A DNA stretch of 64,000 bases from Legionella sp. (GCA_030680075.1 JAUXWR010000088.1:1-64000), one strand, 5' to 3'. Shown: positions 38,985 through 49,754, counted from the stretch's first letter. Numbers and translations are program-made. The notes: a model not told the origin generated them from the sequence alone.

Positions 38985-39584
38985 ATGAGCGATAAAAGCA
39001 ATAAAGATTGGAAAAAGTTTAAGGAAGAAATTGAGCAGGATATTGATGAATCATTAGACGATGAAGAGTCAGAGGATGATTTTTCTGAAAAAGCGTCCCT
39101 TGATCACCCGAGCTATACCGCGCTTGAAGAAAAATTGACCATTTCCGAACAGAAAGCCCATGAAAACTGGGAAAAAGCCGCGCGAGCTGCCGCTGAACTG
39201 GAAAATGTCAGGCGTCGTGCGGAACGAGATGTTGCCAACGCGCACCGCTATAGCCTTGAAAAAATTATCGCCTCATTGCTGCCCGTCGTGGATAGCCTCG
39301 AGCAAGCTTTACAACTTGCCGATGCATCAACCAATAACAGCATGGTTGAAGGACTTGAGTTAACGTTAAAATTATTTCTGGGTGTGTTGGAAAAGTATGA
39401 CGTTAAACAAATTAATCCCGAAGGCGCTATTTTTGATCCACAGGAGCATGAAGCCATGTCCATGCTGGAAGTTCCTGACGCTCTTCCAAACAGTATCGTC
39501 ACGGTTTTCCAAAAAGGTTACAAACTTCATGACCGGGTAATCAGGCCCGCGCGGGTGATTGTTGCGAAAGCGAAAACAAATTGA
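38985..39584 (+). CDS. grpE: Nucleotide-exchange factor GrpE
   Basis: A 199-residue co-chaperone that releases ADP from DnaK. It has an acidic N-terminal region rich in Asp/Glu, a long helical dimer coil (about 50-110: ENWEKAARAAAELENVRRRAERD), and the beta-wing end with VIRPARVIVAK. GxxY... HEAMSML is the family motif. I use the ATG at 38985, preceded by AGGAG at a seven-base spacing; a TTG one codon upstream is less likely. A sigma-32-type promoter precedes it. dnaK follows 89 bases later with a second one. Confidence 0.98.
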   Translation: MSDKSNKDWKKFKEEIEQDIDESLDDEESEDDFSEKASLDHPSYTALEEKLTISEQKAHENWEKAARAAAELENVRRRAERDVANAHRYSLEKIIASLLPVVDSLEQALQLADASTNNSMVEGLELTLKLFLGVLEKYDVKQINPEGAIFDPQEHEAMSMLEVPDALPNSIVTVFQKGYKLHDRVIRPARVIVAKAKTN

Positions 39585-39604
39585 TCAAAAAAAGCAGGGG
39601 GTAC

Positions 39605-39632
39605 CTTGAAATTAATAAATTTTACCCCATAT
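39605..39632 (+). promoter_or_regulatory. Sigma-32-type heat-shock promoter of dnaK
   Basis: CTTGAAA at 39605 is followed after a 14-base spacer by CCCCATAT at 39625-39632, an almost perfect sigma-32 promoter. It lies about 42 bases before the dnaK ATG, so dnaK can be transcribed without grpE under heat shock. Confidence 0.85.
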
Positions 39633-39673
39633 GACATTCATTGCACTAAATACTCATTGGAGCGGAAAATAAA

Positions 39674-41623
39674 ATGGCAAAAATTATTGGAATTGACTTA
39701 GGTACTACAAACTCTTGCGTTGCTGTCATGGAAGGGGACAAAGTACGTGTTATCGAAAACGCGGAAGGTCAGCGCACAACACCTTCTATCGTTGCCTTTA
39801 CGGATAATGACGAAGTATTGGTTGGTCAGGCTGCAAAGCGTCAGGCTGTTACTAACCCGGCTCAAACTATTTTCGCAGCCAAGCGGTTAATTGGCCGTCG
39901 TTTTGACGATGCTATCGTTCAAAAAGATATTAAAATGGTTCCCTATAAAATTGTTAAAGCAGACAATGGGGATGCCTGGATTCGTGTTAAAGATCAAGAT
40001 AAAGCGCCGCCTCAGATTTCTGCTGAAGTTTTGCGTAAGATGAAAAAAACTGCCGAAGACTATCTTGGTGAAGAAGTTAAAGAAGCGGTTATTACAGTAC
40101 CTGCCTACTTTAACGACTCTCAACGCCAGGCTACTAAAGATGCTGGTCGAATTGCAGGTCTTGAAGTCAAACGTATCATTAACGAACCAACTGCCGCAGC
40201 GCTTGCTTATGGCATGGACAAAAAACGCGGTGATTCCACTATTGCGGTTTATGACCTGGGCGGTGGTACTTTTGATATTTCCATTATCGAAATCGCAGAA
40301 GTTGATGGCGAGCATCAATTTGAAGTGTTGGCTACCAATGGTGACACGTTCCTCGGTGGGGAAGATTTTGACTTAGCCCTTATCGAATACCTCGCTGGTG
40401 AATTCAAAAAAGAGAGTGGTATTGATTTGCACAGCGATCCATTGGCATTGCAACGTCTCAAAGAAGCGGCTGAAAAAGCTAAAATAGAATTATCATCAGC
40501 TCAACAAACCGATGTTAATTTACCTTATATTACTGCTGATGCATCGGGTCCAAAACACTTGAACATCAAGTTAACGCGCGCAAAACTTGAATCGTTAGTC
40601 GAGAAACTCGTTGAGCGTACCATTGAGCCTTGTAAAACAGCGCTTAAAGACGCAGGATTAAACATTTCACAAATCAATGAAGTTATCCTCGTTGGTGGCC
40701 AGACCCGTATGCCGCTGGTGCAAAAAACCGTTCAGGATTTATTCGGTAAAGAGCCACGTAAAGACGTTAACCCTGATGAAGCTGTTGCGGTAGGTGCTGC
40801 AATTCAGGCGGCAGTTCTTTCTGGTGAAGTTAAAGACATTCTTCTTCTTGACGTAACACCTTTGTCATTAGGTATTGAGACTTTGGGTGGCGTTATGACC
40901 AAGCTGATTGAGAAAAATACGACGATTCCTACTAAAGCCAATCAAGTATTTTCAACAGCCGATGACCGCCAGACAGCCGTAACTGTGCATGTATTACAAG
41001 GTGAGCGTGACCAGGCTTCTGCGAATAAATCACTGGGTCGTTTTGATTTGACCGATATTCCAGCTGCTCCTCGTGGCGTGCCACAAATCGAAGTAACCTT
41101 TGATATTGATGCGAATGGTATTCTCAATGTGTCTGCGAAGGATAAAGCAACCGGTAAAGCGCAATCTATTGTCATTAAAGCCTCAAGTGGTTTAAGCGAT
41201 GAAGAAGTTGCGGCGATGGTTAAAGATGCACAATCGCATGCTGAAGAAGATAAAAAATTCAAGGAAATGGCAGAGCTTCGAAATCAGGCAGACAGTTTGA
41301 TTCACAATAGTGAAAAATCATTAACAGATTTGGCTGATGAATTAGCTGACGATGAGAAAAAAGGCATTGAAACAGCTATTAATGAACTGAAAGACGCTGT
41401 GAAAGGGAATGATAAAGCCCAGATTGAAGACAAAATCAAAGTCTTGTCTGACGCTTCCGGTAAAATGGCTGAGCGTGTCTATGCCAAAAAAGCAGCAGCT
41501 GAAGGTGCGGCGTCTCAAGGTGGTGAAAATGTTGACTCTGGCGCCCAGGCAGAAGCTGATAACAAAGCAAATGACGGCGTTGTCGATGCTGAATTTGAAG
41601 AAGTACAAGACGACAAAAAATAG
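39674..41623 (+). CDS. dnaK: Chaperone DnaK (Hsp70)
   Basis: A 649-residue Hsp70. The ATPase domain (about 1-385) has [15 protein letters not shown], the [11 protein letters not shown] segment and [12 protein letters not shown]. The linker [14 protein letters not shown] leads to the substrate-binding domain and helical lid. The C-terminus ends with an acidic DAEFEEVQ segment, the conserved tail motif. Length is normal. It has its own sigma-32-type promoter and is followed by a REP pair and a large hairpin before dnaJ. Confidence 0.99.
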   Translation: MAKIIGIDLGTTNSCVAVMEGDKVRVIENAEGQRTTPSIVAFTDNDEVLVGQAAKRQAVTNPAQTIFAAKRLIGRRFDDAIVQKDIKMVPYKIVKADNGDAWIRVKDQDKAPPQISAEVLRKMKKTAEDYLGEEVKEAVITVPAYFNDSQRQATKDAGRIAGLEVKRIINEPTAAALAYGMDKKRGDSTIAVYDLGGGTFDISIIEIAEVDGEHQFEVLATNGDTFLGGEDFDLALIEYLAGEFKKESGIDLHSDPLALQRLKEAAEKAKIELSSAQQTDVNLPYITADASGPKHLNIKLTRAKLESLVEKLVERTIEPCKTALKDAGLNISQINEVILVGGQTRMPLVQKTVQDLFGKEPRKDVNPDEAVAVGAAIQAAVLSGEVKDILLLDVTPLSLGIETLGGVMTKLIEKNTTIPTKANQVFSTADDRQTAVTVHVLQGERDQASANKSLGRFDLTDIPAAPRGVPQIEVTFDIDANGILNVSAKDKATGKAQSIVIKASSGLSDEEVAAMVKDAQSHAEEDKKFKEMAELRNQADSLIHNSEKSLTDLADELADDEKKGIETAINELKDAVKGNDKAQIEDKIKVLSDASGKMAERVYAKKAAAEGAASQGGENVDSGAQAEADNKANDGVVDAEFEEVQDDKK

Positions 41624-41630
41624 CAATACT

Positions 41631-41710
41631 GTAGCCCGGATTAGCGAAGCGTAATCCGGGGAAGCTATACGATGAAAATCCCGGATTACGCTTTCGCTAA
41701 TCCGGGCTAC
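41631..41710. repeat. REP-like inverted pair after dnaK
   Basis: Two copies of the GTAGCCCGGATTA-type palindrome face each other: 41631-41660 and, reversed, 41680-41710. Each forms its own hairpin (arms CCCGGATTA and TAATCCGGG), and the whole 80 bp can pair into a longer stem. It lies eight bases after the dnaK stop. Confidence 0.8.
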
Positions 41711-41723
41711 ATCTCATTTTTCT

Positions 41724-41766
41724 CATAAAGAGATATTGATTATTTTTTAATCAATATCTCTTTATG
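41724..41766 (+). terminator. Perfect 19-bp hairpin between dnaK and dnaJ
   Basis: The arm at 41724-41742 is exactly complementary to 41748-41766 with a loop of five T. There is no T-run after it, so it may slow or stabilise the transcript rather than terminate it. A TATAAT sequence begins two bases after the stem (41768-41773), so a dnaJ promoter may overlap. Termination is only one option. Confidence 0.4.
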
Positions 41767-41844
41767 GTATAATCATATCAACAGGTGAAAAGGGTTCATA
41801 AACCCCTTTCGGAATTTGCTTTAATTTATATAGTGTGAGTAGTC

Positions 41845-42969
41845 ATGGAACAGCGGGATTATTATGAGCTTCTAGGTGTTAGTCGAGGGGCTGACGAAAG
41901 TGAAATCAAAAAAGCCTATCGAAAAATGGCAATGAAATACCACCCTGATCGTAATCCTGATGACCAAAACGCCGAAGAAAAATTTAAAGAAATCCAAAAA
42001 GCCTACGCCATTCTTTCTGACCGGCAAAAACGCGCAGCTTATGATCAATTTGGTCATGCTGGCGTAGATGCTTCCATGGGTGGTGGCGGAGGCTTTGGGG
42101 GTTTTGGTGATGTCTTTGAAGATATTTTTGAAAATATATTTTCTCAAGGACGTGGCCAAGGCAGACAATCTCGCGGTCATCGCGGAGCTGATTTGCAGTT
42201 TAACGTGCAACTTACCCTTGAAGAAGCGGCAGTTGGTAAACAAATCGAAATTACCGTACCACGCCATACATCTTGTCAGACATGTAATGGCTCTGGCGCT
42301 AAAAAAGGCTCTACACCGAACAATTGCGAAACCTGCAATGGCGTCGGACAAGTCCGAATTCAACAAGGTTTTTTTTCAATTCAACAAACCTGTCCCAGCT
42401 GTCATGGTGAAGGTAAAGTAATTACTGATCCTTGTGGTAGCTGCCATGGTCAGGGTCGCGTCAGAGAAAGTAAAAAACTTACTGTCAAAATTCCCGCAGG
42501 TGTTGATAATGGCGATCGCGTGCGCTTGGGCGGTGAAGGTGAGGCGGGCTCCCATGGCGGTTCGGCGGGTGATCTATATGTCCAGATAAGTGTTAAACCT
42601 CATGCTATTTTTGCACGTCAGGACAGCGATCTTCACTGTGAAGTCCCCATCAGTTTTGTTACCGCAAGTCTTGGTGGTTCTATAGAAGTTCCGACGCTTG
42701 AAGGGCGAGTAACTTTAAAAATTCCCGCTGAAACACAAACGGGCAAAATTTTCCGTATGCGCAGTAAAGGGATGAAATCTGTACGAGGCCACGCACCCGG
42801 AGATTTATTATGTAAAGTGGTGGTTGAGACCCCGGTAAATCTCTCGCGGGAGCAAAAAGAGCTTCTAAGTAACCTGCAGGCATCGCTCGATAGCAGTAAA
42901 AGTCATTCACCGCGTTCAAGCTCATGGTTTGATGGGGTAAAAAAATTTTTTGAAGACATGAAATTTTAA
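41845..42969 (+). CDS. dnaJ: Co-chaperone DnaJ (Hsp40)
   Basis: A 374-residue type I J-protein. The J-domain (1-70) has HPD in KYHPDRNP, then a Gly/Phe-rich linker ([13 protein letters not shown]), four CxxCxGxG zinc-finger repeats ([32 protein letters not shown]) and the C-terminal substrate-binding domains. It stimulates DnaK ATPase and delivers clients. The gene is separated from dnaK by 221 bases containing repeats. No separate sigma-32 promoter was found; a TATAAT at 41768 may serve it. Confidence 0.98.
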   Translation: MEQRDYYELLGVSRGADESEIKKAYRKMAMKYHPDRNPDDQNAEEKFKEIQKAYAILSDRQKRAAYDQFGHAGVDASMGGGGGFGGFGDVFEDIFENIFSQGRGQGRQSRGHRGADLQFNVQLTLEEAAVGKQIEITVPRHTSCQTCNGSGAKKGSTPNNCETCNGVGQVRIQQGFFSIQQTCPSCHGEGKVITDPCGSCHGQGRVRESKKLTVKIPAGVDNGDRVRLGGEGEAGSHGGSAGDLYVQISVKPHAIFARQDSDLHCEVPISFVTASLGGSIEVPTLEGRVTLKIPAETQTGKIFRMRSKGMKSVRGHAPGDLLCKVVVETPVNLSREQKELLSNLQASLDSSKSHSPRSSSWFDGVKKFFEDMKF

Positions 42970-43082
42970 TGATCCTGCGTTACAATTGCTTACTTTTTAC
43001 TAATGCATCTTTGTTATTCAGGATTTAAGTTAATGTTGCTTAATCTTTGCGTAGCATCACTGCCTTGATGTAGGTTATTTTA

Positions 43083-44228
43083 ATGTTTAATAAACCAGCA
43101 ATATTAGCGCTCTCCGATGGCTCTGTTATAGAAGGGATTTCGGTAGGTGCTAATGGTGATTGCGTGGGGGAGTTGGTATTTAATACGGCAATGACCGGAT
43201 ACCAGGAAATGCTGACTGATCCCTCTTATGCCAGGCAGATAATTACCTTAACGACCGCGCATGTAGGCAATACCGGTTGTAATGCCGAAGATATGGAATC
43301 ATCACGAATATGGGCCTCGGGTCTCGTGATGCGTGAATGCTCATTAGTGCCCAGTAATTATCGTTCCGAATATTCTTTACCAGATTGGTTAAAGAAGCAT
43401 AACGTAGTAGCAATAGCCGGGATAGATACACGTGAGCTGACTCTTCGCCTTCGCGAAAATGGCGCACTGGGTGCGTGTATCACTACTAATGTGGATAAAC
43501 CTGAATTAGCACTTGCCAAAGCCCGGAAATTTACCGGCTTAAATGGGGTGGATCTTGCTGCTGAAGTATCTCGTCAAACCATAGAGCGTTGGCATGAAGG
43601 CCGTGGAGAATGGGGCTCACCCTCAAAACCCTTGCAGTATCATGTGGTGGCTTATGATTTTGGCATAAAGCATATGCTACTTCGAATCCTTCATGATAAA
43701 GGCTGTCATGTGACCTTGGTACCTGCTAAAACCTCCGCTAAAGAGGTGCTGGCTCTAAATCCTGATGGTGTATTTCTATCAAATGGCCCGGGCGACCCTC
43801 TTGCTTGTGATTATGCTATTGAAGCGACGCAAACGTTTTTAAAAGCCGAGGTTCCTGTATTCGGCATCTGTCTTGGTTTTCAAATCCTCGCATTAGCGAC
43901 AGGCGCAAAATCTTTAAAAATGAAATTCGGCCACCATGGCGCCAATCATCCGGTAATTGAACTTAACGAACCCAGACGCGTTTTTATTACCAGTCAGAAT
44001 CATGGCTTCGCTATTGATGAAGCCAGTTTACCAGAGTGCCTCGATGTCACTCATCGTTCTTTATTTGATCAAAGCCTGCAGGGAATCAAGCATAAATTAA
44101 AACCGGCATTTGGTTTCCAAGGTCATCCTGAAGCTAGCCCTGGTCCGCACGATATTGAAATCATTTTTGATCAATTTATTACCATGATGCGGCAACCCGT
44201 AAAAATTATAAAAGAGGAAATGGTGTGA
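43083..44228 (+). CDS. carA: Carbamoyl-phosphate synthase small subunit
   Basis: A 381-residue glutamine amidotransferase subunit that feeds ammonia to CarB for arginine and pyrimidine synthesis. The N-terminal domain has LSDGSVIEG and [17 protein letters not shown]. The class I glutaminase domain (about 190-375) has the catalytic Cys in [10 protein letters not shown] and the His/Glu pair in [11 protein letters not shown]. Length is normal. carB does not follow: the next gene is metK, whose GTG start overlaps the carA stop by four bases. The large subunit must be encoded elsewhere. Confidence 0.97.
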   Translation: MFNKPAILALSDGSVIEGISVGANGDCVGELVFNTAMTGYQEMLTDPSYARQIITLTTAHVGNTGCNAEDMESSRIWASGLVMRECSLVPSNYRSEYSLPDWLKKHNVVAIAGIDTRELTLRLRENGALGACITTNVDKPELALAKARKFTGLNGVDLAAEVSRQTIERWHEGRGEWGSPSKPLQYHVVAYDFGIKHMLLRILHDKGCHVTLVPAKTSAKEVLALNPDGVFLSNGPGDPLACDYAIEATQTFLKAEVPVFGICLGFQILALATGAKSLKMKFGHHGANHPVIELNEPRRVFITSQNHGFAIDEASLPECLDVTHRSLFDQSLQGIKHKLKPAFGFQGHPEASPGPHDIEIIFDQFITMMRQPVKIIKEEMV

Positions 44229-45373
44229 ACGATTTTCATGTTTTTACTTCTGAATCCGTTTCAGAAGGTCATCCTGATAAAATTGCCGATCAGATTTCTG
44301 ATGCAATTCTTGATGCAATTCTGGCTAAAGATCCCAAAGCGCGTGTAGCTTGTGAAACATTCGTAAAAACCGGGATGGTTTTAGTCGGGGGCGAGATTAC
44401 TACCTCTGCCTGGGTTGATGTCGAGGAAATTACACGTGGAGTGATTAAAGATATTGGTTATAATAGCTCTGAGATGGGCTTCGACTGGGCATCCTGCGCC
44501 GTATTGTCAGCTATCGGTAAACAATCACCCGATATTGCACAAGGCGTCGATAATCAGGAAACCAAAATTTTAGGCGCAGGTGATCAGGGCTTAATGTTTG
44601 GTTATGCCAGCCGCGAAACAGATGTATACATGCCTGCGCCCATCGCTTATTCTCATCGCCTGATGGAGAAACAATCGCAGTTACGCAAAGAAAATAAATT
44701 AAGCTGGCTCAGGCCTGATGCGAAATGTCAACTCACACTCTGTTATGAAAATGGTGAGCCGGTTGCGGTTGATACCATTGTATTTTCAACCCAGCATTCC
44801 CCTGATGTCAGTTATGGTGAATTAACGGAAGCTGTGCGTGAAGAGATTATTAAACCTATATTACCCGCTCATTGGTTAAAACCAAACACACGTTATTTTA
44901 TTAACCCTACGGGTCGGTTTGTAATTGGCGGGCCATTAGGTGATTGTGGATTAACGGGCAGAAAAATCATTGTAGATACTTATGGTGGAATGGCAAGACA
45001 TGGGGGCGGTTGCTTTTCGGGTAAAGATCCCTCAAAAGTGGATCGCTCAGCAGCTTATGCTGCAAGACATGTCGCGAAAAATATTGTTGCAGCAGGCATC
45101 GCTGACAAATGCGAATTGCAAGTTTCTTATGCTATCGGTGTGGCAGAGCCCACGTCTATCAGTGTAGATACCTTCGGAACGGGTAAACTTTCTAATCAAA
45201 TGATAATCGAACTCATCAAAACTCATTTTGATCTGACACCGCAAGGGATTATCGATCATCATAATTTGCTTCGCCCCATTTATAGACAAACAGCGGCCTA
45301 TGGCCATTATGGACGTGAGCATTTCCCCTGGGAGCGTCTGGATAAAGTCGAGGTGCTTAAAAAAGCACTTTGA
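44225..45373 (+). CDS. metK: S-adenosylmethionine synthetase
   Basis: A 382-residue enzyme that makes S-adenosylmethionine from ATP and methionine. Motifs: [32 protein letters not shown], the ATP-binding [12 protein letters not shown], and [23 protein letters not shown]. Length is standard. It starts with GTG at 44225, four bases inside carA, with AGAGG at the correct distance, so translation is coupled to carA. ahcY follows after a 237-base gap of palindromic repeats. No SAM riboswitch is visible. Confidence 0.98.
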   Translation: MNDFHVFTSESVSEGHPDKIADQISDAILDAILAKDPKARVACETFVKTGMVLVGGEITTSAWVDVEEITRGVIKDIGYNSSEMGFDWASCAVLSAIGKQSPDIAQGVDNQETKILGAGDQGLMFGYASRETDVYMPAPIAYSHRLMEKQSQLRKENKLSWLRPDAKCQLTLCYENGEPVAVDTIVFSTQHSPDVSYGELTEAVREEIIKPILPAHWLKPNTRYFINPTGRFVIGGPLGDCGLTGRKIIVDTYGGMARHGGGCFSGKDPSKVDRSAAYAARHVAKNIVAAGIADKCELQVSYAIGVAEPTSISVDTFGTGKLSNQMIIELIKTHFDLTPQGIIDHHNLLRPIYRQTAAYGHYGREHFPWERLDKVEVLKKAL

Positions 45374-45405
45374 AATAGCTCCTGTCCGTCAAATTTTTAC
45401 GAAAT

Positions 45406-45561
45406 GTAGCCCGTATTAGCAAAGCGTAATACGGGACATCCGACCCCCGTATTACGCTTCGCTAATACGGGCTACTACGCATGCGAAGATTGTAGCCCGT
45501 ATTAGCGAAGCGTAATACGGGACATCCGGCCCCCGTATCACGCTTCGCTAATACGGGCTAC
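45406..45561. repeat. Tandem pair of GTATTA/TAATAC palindromes between metK and ahcY
   Basis: Two 70-bp blocks (45406-45475 and 45492-45561) each hold a forward palindrome (GTAGCCCGTATTAGC.. joined to CGTAATACGGG) and its reverse copy (CCCGTATTACGC.. to GCTAATACGGG). This is the repeat family at 12360 and 41631 with the stem base pair changed from GGATTA/TAATCC to GTATTA/TAATAC. One copy has a C mismatch (GTATCACG at 45535). There is no coding frame. Confidence 0.85.
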
Positions 45562-45610
45562 AACATGCTTTTAGCATTATGAATTATTATGAAATATAAG
45601 GATTATGTAG

Positions 45611-46933
45611 ATGAAACCAATGAATGCAGTTGCCAAAAACGAGAGTGAAGCCGATTTCAAAGTAGCAGACTTAAGCCTTGCTGCCTGGGGCCGTAAAGAA
45701 ATTGCTATTGCAGAAACTGAAATGCCGGGCTTAATGGCTTTAAGAGAAGAGTTTGCAGCCAAGCAACCCCTCAAAGGAGCGCGGATTGCTGGATGTTTGC
45801 ACATGACGATTCAAACCGCGGTTTTAATCGAAACGCTTATTGCCTTAGGCGCCTCTGTACGCTGGTCATCCTGTAATATTTTCTCAACACAAGATCACGC
45901 GGCAGCAGCTATGGCTGACATTAATGTACCCGTTTTTGCCTGGAAAGGTGAAACTGAAGACGAATATTGGTGGTGCGTTGAGCAAACCTTAAGAGGCCCA
46001 GACGGCTGGACGCCTAATTTGTTACTTGATGACGGCGGCGATCTTACCCAGATTATTCATGAAAAATACCCCGAAATGCTCGAATCGATCATAGGCGTTT
46101 CTGAAGAAACAACCACTGGTGTTGCAAGACTCTATGAAATGGCTAAAAAGAATTTATTAAAAATACCAGCCATTAACGTTAACGATGCGGTTACCAAATC
46201 CAAATTTGATAATCTGTATGGCTGTCGTGAGTCTTTGCTTGATGGCGTCAAGCGTGCAACAGATGTCATGATTGCCGGAAAAGTAGCGCTCATTCTTGGT
46301 TATGGCGACGTGGGTAAAGGGTGCGCGCAAGCACTGCGTGGTCAGGGTGCTACCGTTCTTGTCAGTGAAATTGATCCTATCTGTGCTTTACAAGCCGCGA
46401 TGGAAGGTTATCGGGTAGTAACGCTTGATGACGTTGCTGATCAAGTGGATATTCTGGTAACTGCAACCGGCAACTACCACGTTGTAACCCTTGAGCACAT
46501 GAAGCGTATGCGAAATCAGGCGATTTTATGCAATATCGGCCATTTTGATTCAGAAATTGATATTGCAAGCTTGCGACAATACCCTTGGGAAAATATTAAA
46601 CCACAGGTTGATCATGTGATTTTTCCAGATGGGAAGCGAATTATTGTATTGGCTGAAGGCCGTCTTGTTAACCTCGGTTGTGCGACTGGGCATCCAAGTT
46701 TTGTAATGTCTGCCTCTTTTACGAATCAAGTACTAGCCCAGATTGAGCTATTTCAGCATGCGAATAATTATTCCAGACAAGTGTATGTTTTACCAAAGCA
46801 CCTGGATGAGAAAGTTGCACGCCTTCATTTAAAAAGAATTGGTGCTAAACTTACTCAATTAAGTGACCAACAGGCTCATTATATTGGGGTTCCAGTGAAT
46901 GGTCCTTATAAGCCGGAGCACTATCGTTATTGA
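45611..46933 (+). CDS. ahcY: S-adenosylhomocysteinase
   Basis: A 440-residue NAD-dependent enzyme that hydrolyses S-adenosylhomocysteine to adenosine and homocysteine, keeping methyltransferases from inhibition. The substrate domain has [19 protein letters not shown] and [14 protein letters not shown], the NAD fold has [30 protein letters not shown], and the C-terminus ends KPEHYRY as in the family. With metK upstream it forms a SAM-cycle pair, but a repeat block separates them. The spacer before the ATG contains AGGATT as the likely ribosome binding site. Confidence 0.98.
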   Translation: MKPMNAVAKNESEADFKVADLSLAAWGRKEIAIAETEMPGLMALREEFAAKQPLKGARIAGCLHMTIQTAVLIETLIALGASVRWSSCNIFSTQDHAAAAMADINVPVFAWKGETEDEYWWCVEQTLRGPDGWTPNLLLDDGGDLTQIIHEKYPEMLESIIGVSEETTTGVARLYEMAKKNLLKIPAINVNDAVTKSKFDNLYGCRESLLDGVKRATDVMIAGKVALILGYGDVGKGCAQALRGQGATVLVSEIDPICALQAAMEGYRVVTLDDVADQVDILVTATGNYHVVTLEHMKRMRNQAILCNIGHFDSEIDIASLRQYPWENIKPQVDHVIFPDGKRIIVLAEGRLVNLGCATGHPSFVMSASFTNQVLAQIELFQHANNYSRQVYVLPKHLDEKVARLHLKRIGAKLTQLSDQQAHYIGVPVNGPYKPEHYRY

Positions 46934-47000
46934 TAAAAGGCTTGTACAACCCCTGATGATTAATGAACAATGACAATATCACGATTTTGAGGTGCACTTT

Positions 47001-48005
47001 GTGAAGCAAGCGACTGCAGCAAATTACCTCGGAATTTTGGAAAAATGCCTGAAACAATGTGGTATTGATGATTTTTTCAAAGATATTGGATTTGATGCTA
47101 CCCGTGTCAATGACTCTTCGGCCTATTTAAGTGCCGAGGAGTTCAATTATATTATCAGGGAAGCCTACGAACGAAGCCGTTGTCCTTACTTAGGCTTATT
47201 GTTTGGCGAGCATTTATCCATCATTAATCATGGGTTTTTGGGCTATGCTGCTATGACTAGCCCAACCCTTAAAACCGCGTTACAAACGTTTTTAAGTTTT
47301 TTAAATATTCGTACCAGTTTATTGCGGGGTCACTTATTTGAAGAGTTCCCGGATAAGTCTTTTGTAGAATTTACACTCTTGTCAAATGACCCCGTGATTG
47401 ATCGTTTTCTTACTGAAATGGCGGTTGTGCATTTAGCCAAGCAACGTATTTTTTTAATTAATGCCACCACGCCTTGTCTTCGCATAGAATTAGCTTATCC
47501 AAGACCCCTATATGATTATTACTATCAACAAACATTACATACCCAAGTTGAGTTTGATGCAAAAGTAACGCGCGTATGGTTTTTAACCGACGAATTAAAT
47601 GCATTAATCAACTTTGCGGATGACGCAAGCTATCAACAAGCCAAATTACAATTGCAGACCTTGGCTGAAACGCTGACGGACAAAAATGAATTACCTGCAC
47701 GTATCAAGAAAATTTTATACAGTCAGGATTTATACACATTAAATATGGAAATTGTTGCGAGTCAATTATGTATGTCCACACGAACACTAAGACGACATCT
47801 GCAACGTTATCAACTCACCTATCAGGATATTTTTGACGAAGTACGCGCCCAAAAAGCGAAAGAATGGCTGGAAAATAGCCAGTTATCAATTACAGAAATC
47901 AGTTTTTTATTAGGATTTCACGATATTTCCAATTTTTCCAAGGCCTTTAAGCGCTGGACTAATCTTACTCCTACCAATTATCGCGAACAGCATACCAGCG
48001 AATAA
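47001..48005 (+). CDS. AraC-family transcriptional regulator
   Basis: A 334-residue regulator with an N-terminal arabinose-binding-like domain (about 10-215) and a C-terminal AraC double helix-turn-helix (about 240-330). The second motif is SITEISFLLGFHDISNFSKAFKRWTNLTPTNYR, canonical for the family. I take the GTG at 47001 because GAGGTG lies just upstream; a GTG at 46992 is possible. It lies downstream of ahcY on the same strand. The regulated genes and ligand are not shown by the sequence; the subtilase gene 81 bases downstream is a candidate. Confidence 0.9.
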   Translation: MKQATAANYLGILEKCLKQCGIDDFFKDIGFDATRVNDSSAYLSAEEFNYIIREAYERSRCPYLGLLFGEHLSIINHGFLGYAAMTSPTLKTALQTFLSFLNIRTSLLRGHLFEEFPDKSFVEFTLLSNDPVIDRFLTEMAVVHLAKQRIFLINATTPCLRIELAYPRPLYDYYYQQTLHTQVEFDAKVTRVWFLTDELNALINFADDASYQQAKLQLQTLAETLTDKNELPARIKKILYSQDLYTLNMEIVASQLCMSTRTLRRHLQRYQLTYQDIFDEVRAQKAKEWLENSQLSITEISFLLGFHDISNFSKAFKRWTNLTPTNYREQHTSE

Positions 48006-48086
48006 AGTGTGCATGGTGGTTGTTGCCTTATATTTTCTTAGGCATACTCATTTTGTTTTTAGCACGCTAATAAAGGAGAAGTAATA

Positions 48087-49754
48087 ATGCGTTACAAAAC
48101 AGGATTAATTGGATTTACCTTGCTATCGTTTCTGCAAGGATCCAATGCTGCCGAAAGCACTCCTCTTATAAGAGTAATCGTAAAAAATAACCCTCAAATT
48201 GCGGCATCTTTTGCGTCAACAGGTCAATTAAGCAAAACATTTAAACTGCCCATTAATTCCATAACGCCTATTGCGGGCGATGCTTATTCATTAACCGTTA
48301 AGGAAGGGGATGTGAGGCAATTACTGACAGTGAAATCTAATCCACTCGATGCAGTACTCGCCCAACTTAGAAAAAATCCACAGGTTATTTATGCGGTACA
48401 AGACCGCGTGGGCCATTTTAAACCGCTTCCAATTCCCAAGACTGATGACATAAATTTTCCCTTAACGCATGAGCTCCAATGGGATGAATTTAAAGCCCCT
48501 GGCGGTATGAGGCTTGAATCTGCTGCCGGGCTTCGAGACGGAGCCTGGGCTTATACGACGGGGATGGCGTCTCAACCTATTGTAGTCGCTGTATTGGATA
48601 CGGGTGTTGCCTTAAATGATAGCCTTGTTGATAATTTGGTCAAGGATGCTAATGGCCGGGTCTGGGGATGGAATTTTGCGGCAAATAACCGTGATATAAG
48701 TGATGAAACCCAGTCCTATCATGGCACGCATGTCGCCGGAACAATTGCTGCATTTGGTCAGGTGATGATTGGTGTTGGTGAAAATTTAAAAGTATTGCCC
48801 GTAAAAATTCCTGATGCATCCGGTATGTTTTATGAAAGTCAGGTCATTAATGCAATCTACTGGGCGGTAGGTGGCAAAGTACCGGGCGCACCTCTTAACC
48901 CCCATGTTGCTAAAGTTTTGAATATGAGCTTTGGGGTTGATGAAAATCCTGGGAAGGAAAAGGAACAATGTGATGTGGCTTTACAAGACGCACTAGATTT
49001 TGCGCGCGAGCGAGGGGCGGTAATCACCGTTGCTGCTGGTAACGAAAATCGGTGGGAACACTACAATGCTCCTGCCGTGTGTAATAACACTATCAAGGTC
49101 GCCGCAACAGGCCCCATGGGTTTACGCGCCTATTACTCGAATTATGGGCCAGGTATCAGTTTTGCAGCACCCGGTGGTGATATTCGTTATGGTAAACAGG
49201 GAGGAATTTTCTCAACGGTTAAACCGCAAGGTGGCTATCAGGGCTCAGGATTTGATTTTTACCAAGGTACAAGTATGGCCTCACCTCATGCGGCAGGCGT
49301 TGCGGGTTTAATTTTTGCGCTGTACGATGGTGCAATAACGCCCGCAAAGGTTGAGCAGATTCTTTCCGCAACAACGCACGCTTTTGGTGAAAGTACTGAT
49401 CAGAACAAATCATGTACAGGAAGCAAACCCTGCGGGCCTGGTATTCTTGATGCGGAAAATGCTGTAAAGGCAACGCTTGCTAATTATGATGTCATCTTTA
49501 ATGCACCAGTTGGTGATAAATTAACGCTTAATACCTGTGCAAAAGGCGGATATGAGGCGCATATTTCCCCTGCTAATTGGCTAGCACAGCGATTAGTCTG
49601 TCAAGATAAAGCCAGTTATCAGCGGCCCGAGCTTCAGCAAACGAAAGATGGAAAAATTGTAGCTCATTATGGAAAAGCCGAATATGTGCTGGACAGCGCT
49701 TCTTTTAAACGCTGTCAGGTAATCGGCAATAATGGTATTGGCTGCTATTACTAA
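48087..49754 (+). CDS. Secreted subtilisin-like serine protease (S8)
   Basis: A 555-residue precursor. A signal peptide (MRYKTGLIGFTLLSFLQG, cleavage after about residue 22) precedes a pro-region of about 100 residues. The catalytic triad is Asp171 (AVLDTG), His212 (HGTHVAG) and Ser396 (GTSMASPHAAGVAGLI). The C-terminal 100 residues carry several Cys that probably form disulfides. Export and a proteolytic role are inferred from these features. It follows the AraC gene by 81 bases, with AAGGAG before the ATG, and runs convergent to the RND pump. Confidence 0.93.
   Translation: MRYKTGLIGFTLLSFLQGSNAAESTPLIRVIVKNNPQIAASFASTGQLSKTFKLPINSITPIAGDAYSLTVKEGDVRQLLTVKSNPLDAVLAQLRKNPQVIYAVQDRVGHFKPLPIPKTDDINFPLTHELQWDEFKAPGGMRLESAAGLRDGAWAYTTGMASQPIVVAVLDTGVALNDSLVDNLVKDANGRVWGWNFAANNRDISDETQSYHGTHVAGTIAAFGQVMIGVGENLKVLPVKIPDASGMFYESQVINAIYWAVGGKVPGAPLNPHVAKVLNMSFGVDENPGKEKEQCDVALQDALDFARERGAVITVAAGNENRWEHYNAPAVCNNTIKVAATGPMGLRAYYSNYGPGISFAAPGGDIRYGKQGGIFSTVKPQGGYQGSGFDFYQGTSMASPHAAGVAGLIFALYDGAITPAKVEQILSATTHAFGESTDQNKSCTGSKPCGPGILDAENAVKATLANYDVIFNAPVGDKLTLNTCAKGGYEAHISPANWLAQRLVCQDKASYQRPELQQTKDGKIVAHYGKAEYVLDSASFKRCQVIGNNGIGCYY

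Noticed and set aside
39887..40318. Minus-strand ORF of 143 residues
   Set aside because: Antisense shadow of dnaK with no independent support.
45374..45610. SAM or SAH riboswitch between metK and ahcY
   Set aside because: The spacer is explained by two tandem palindromic repeat blocks; no riboswitch core motif was visible.
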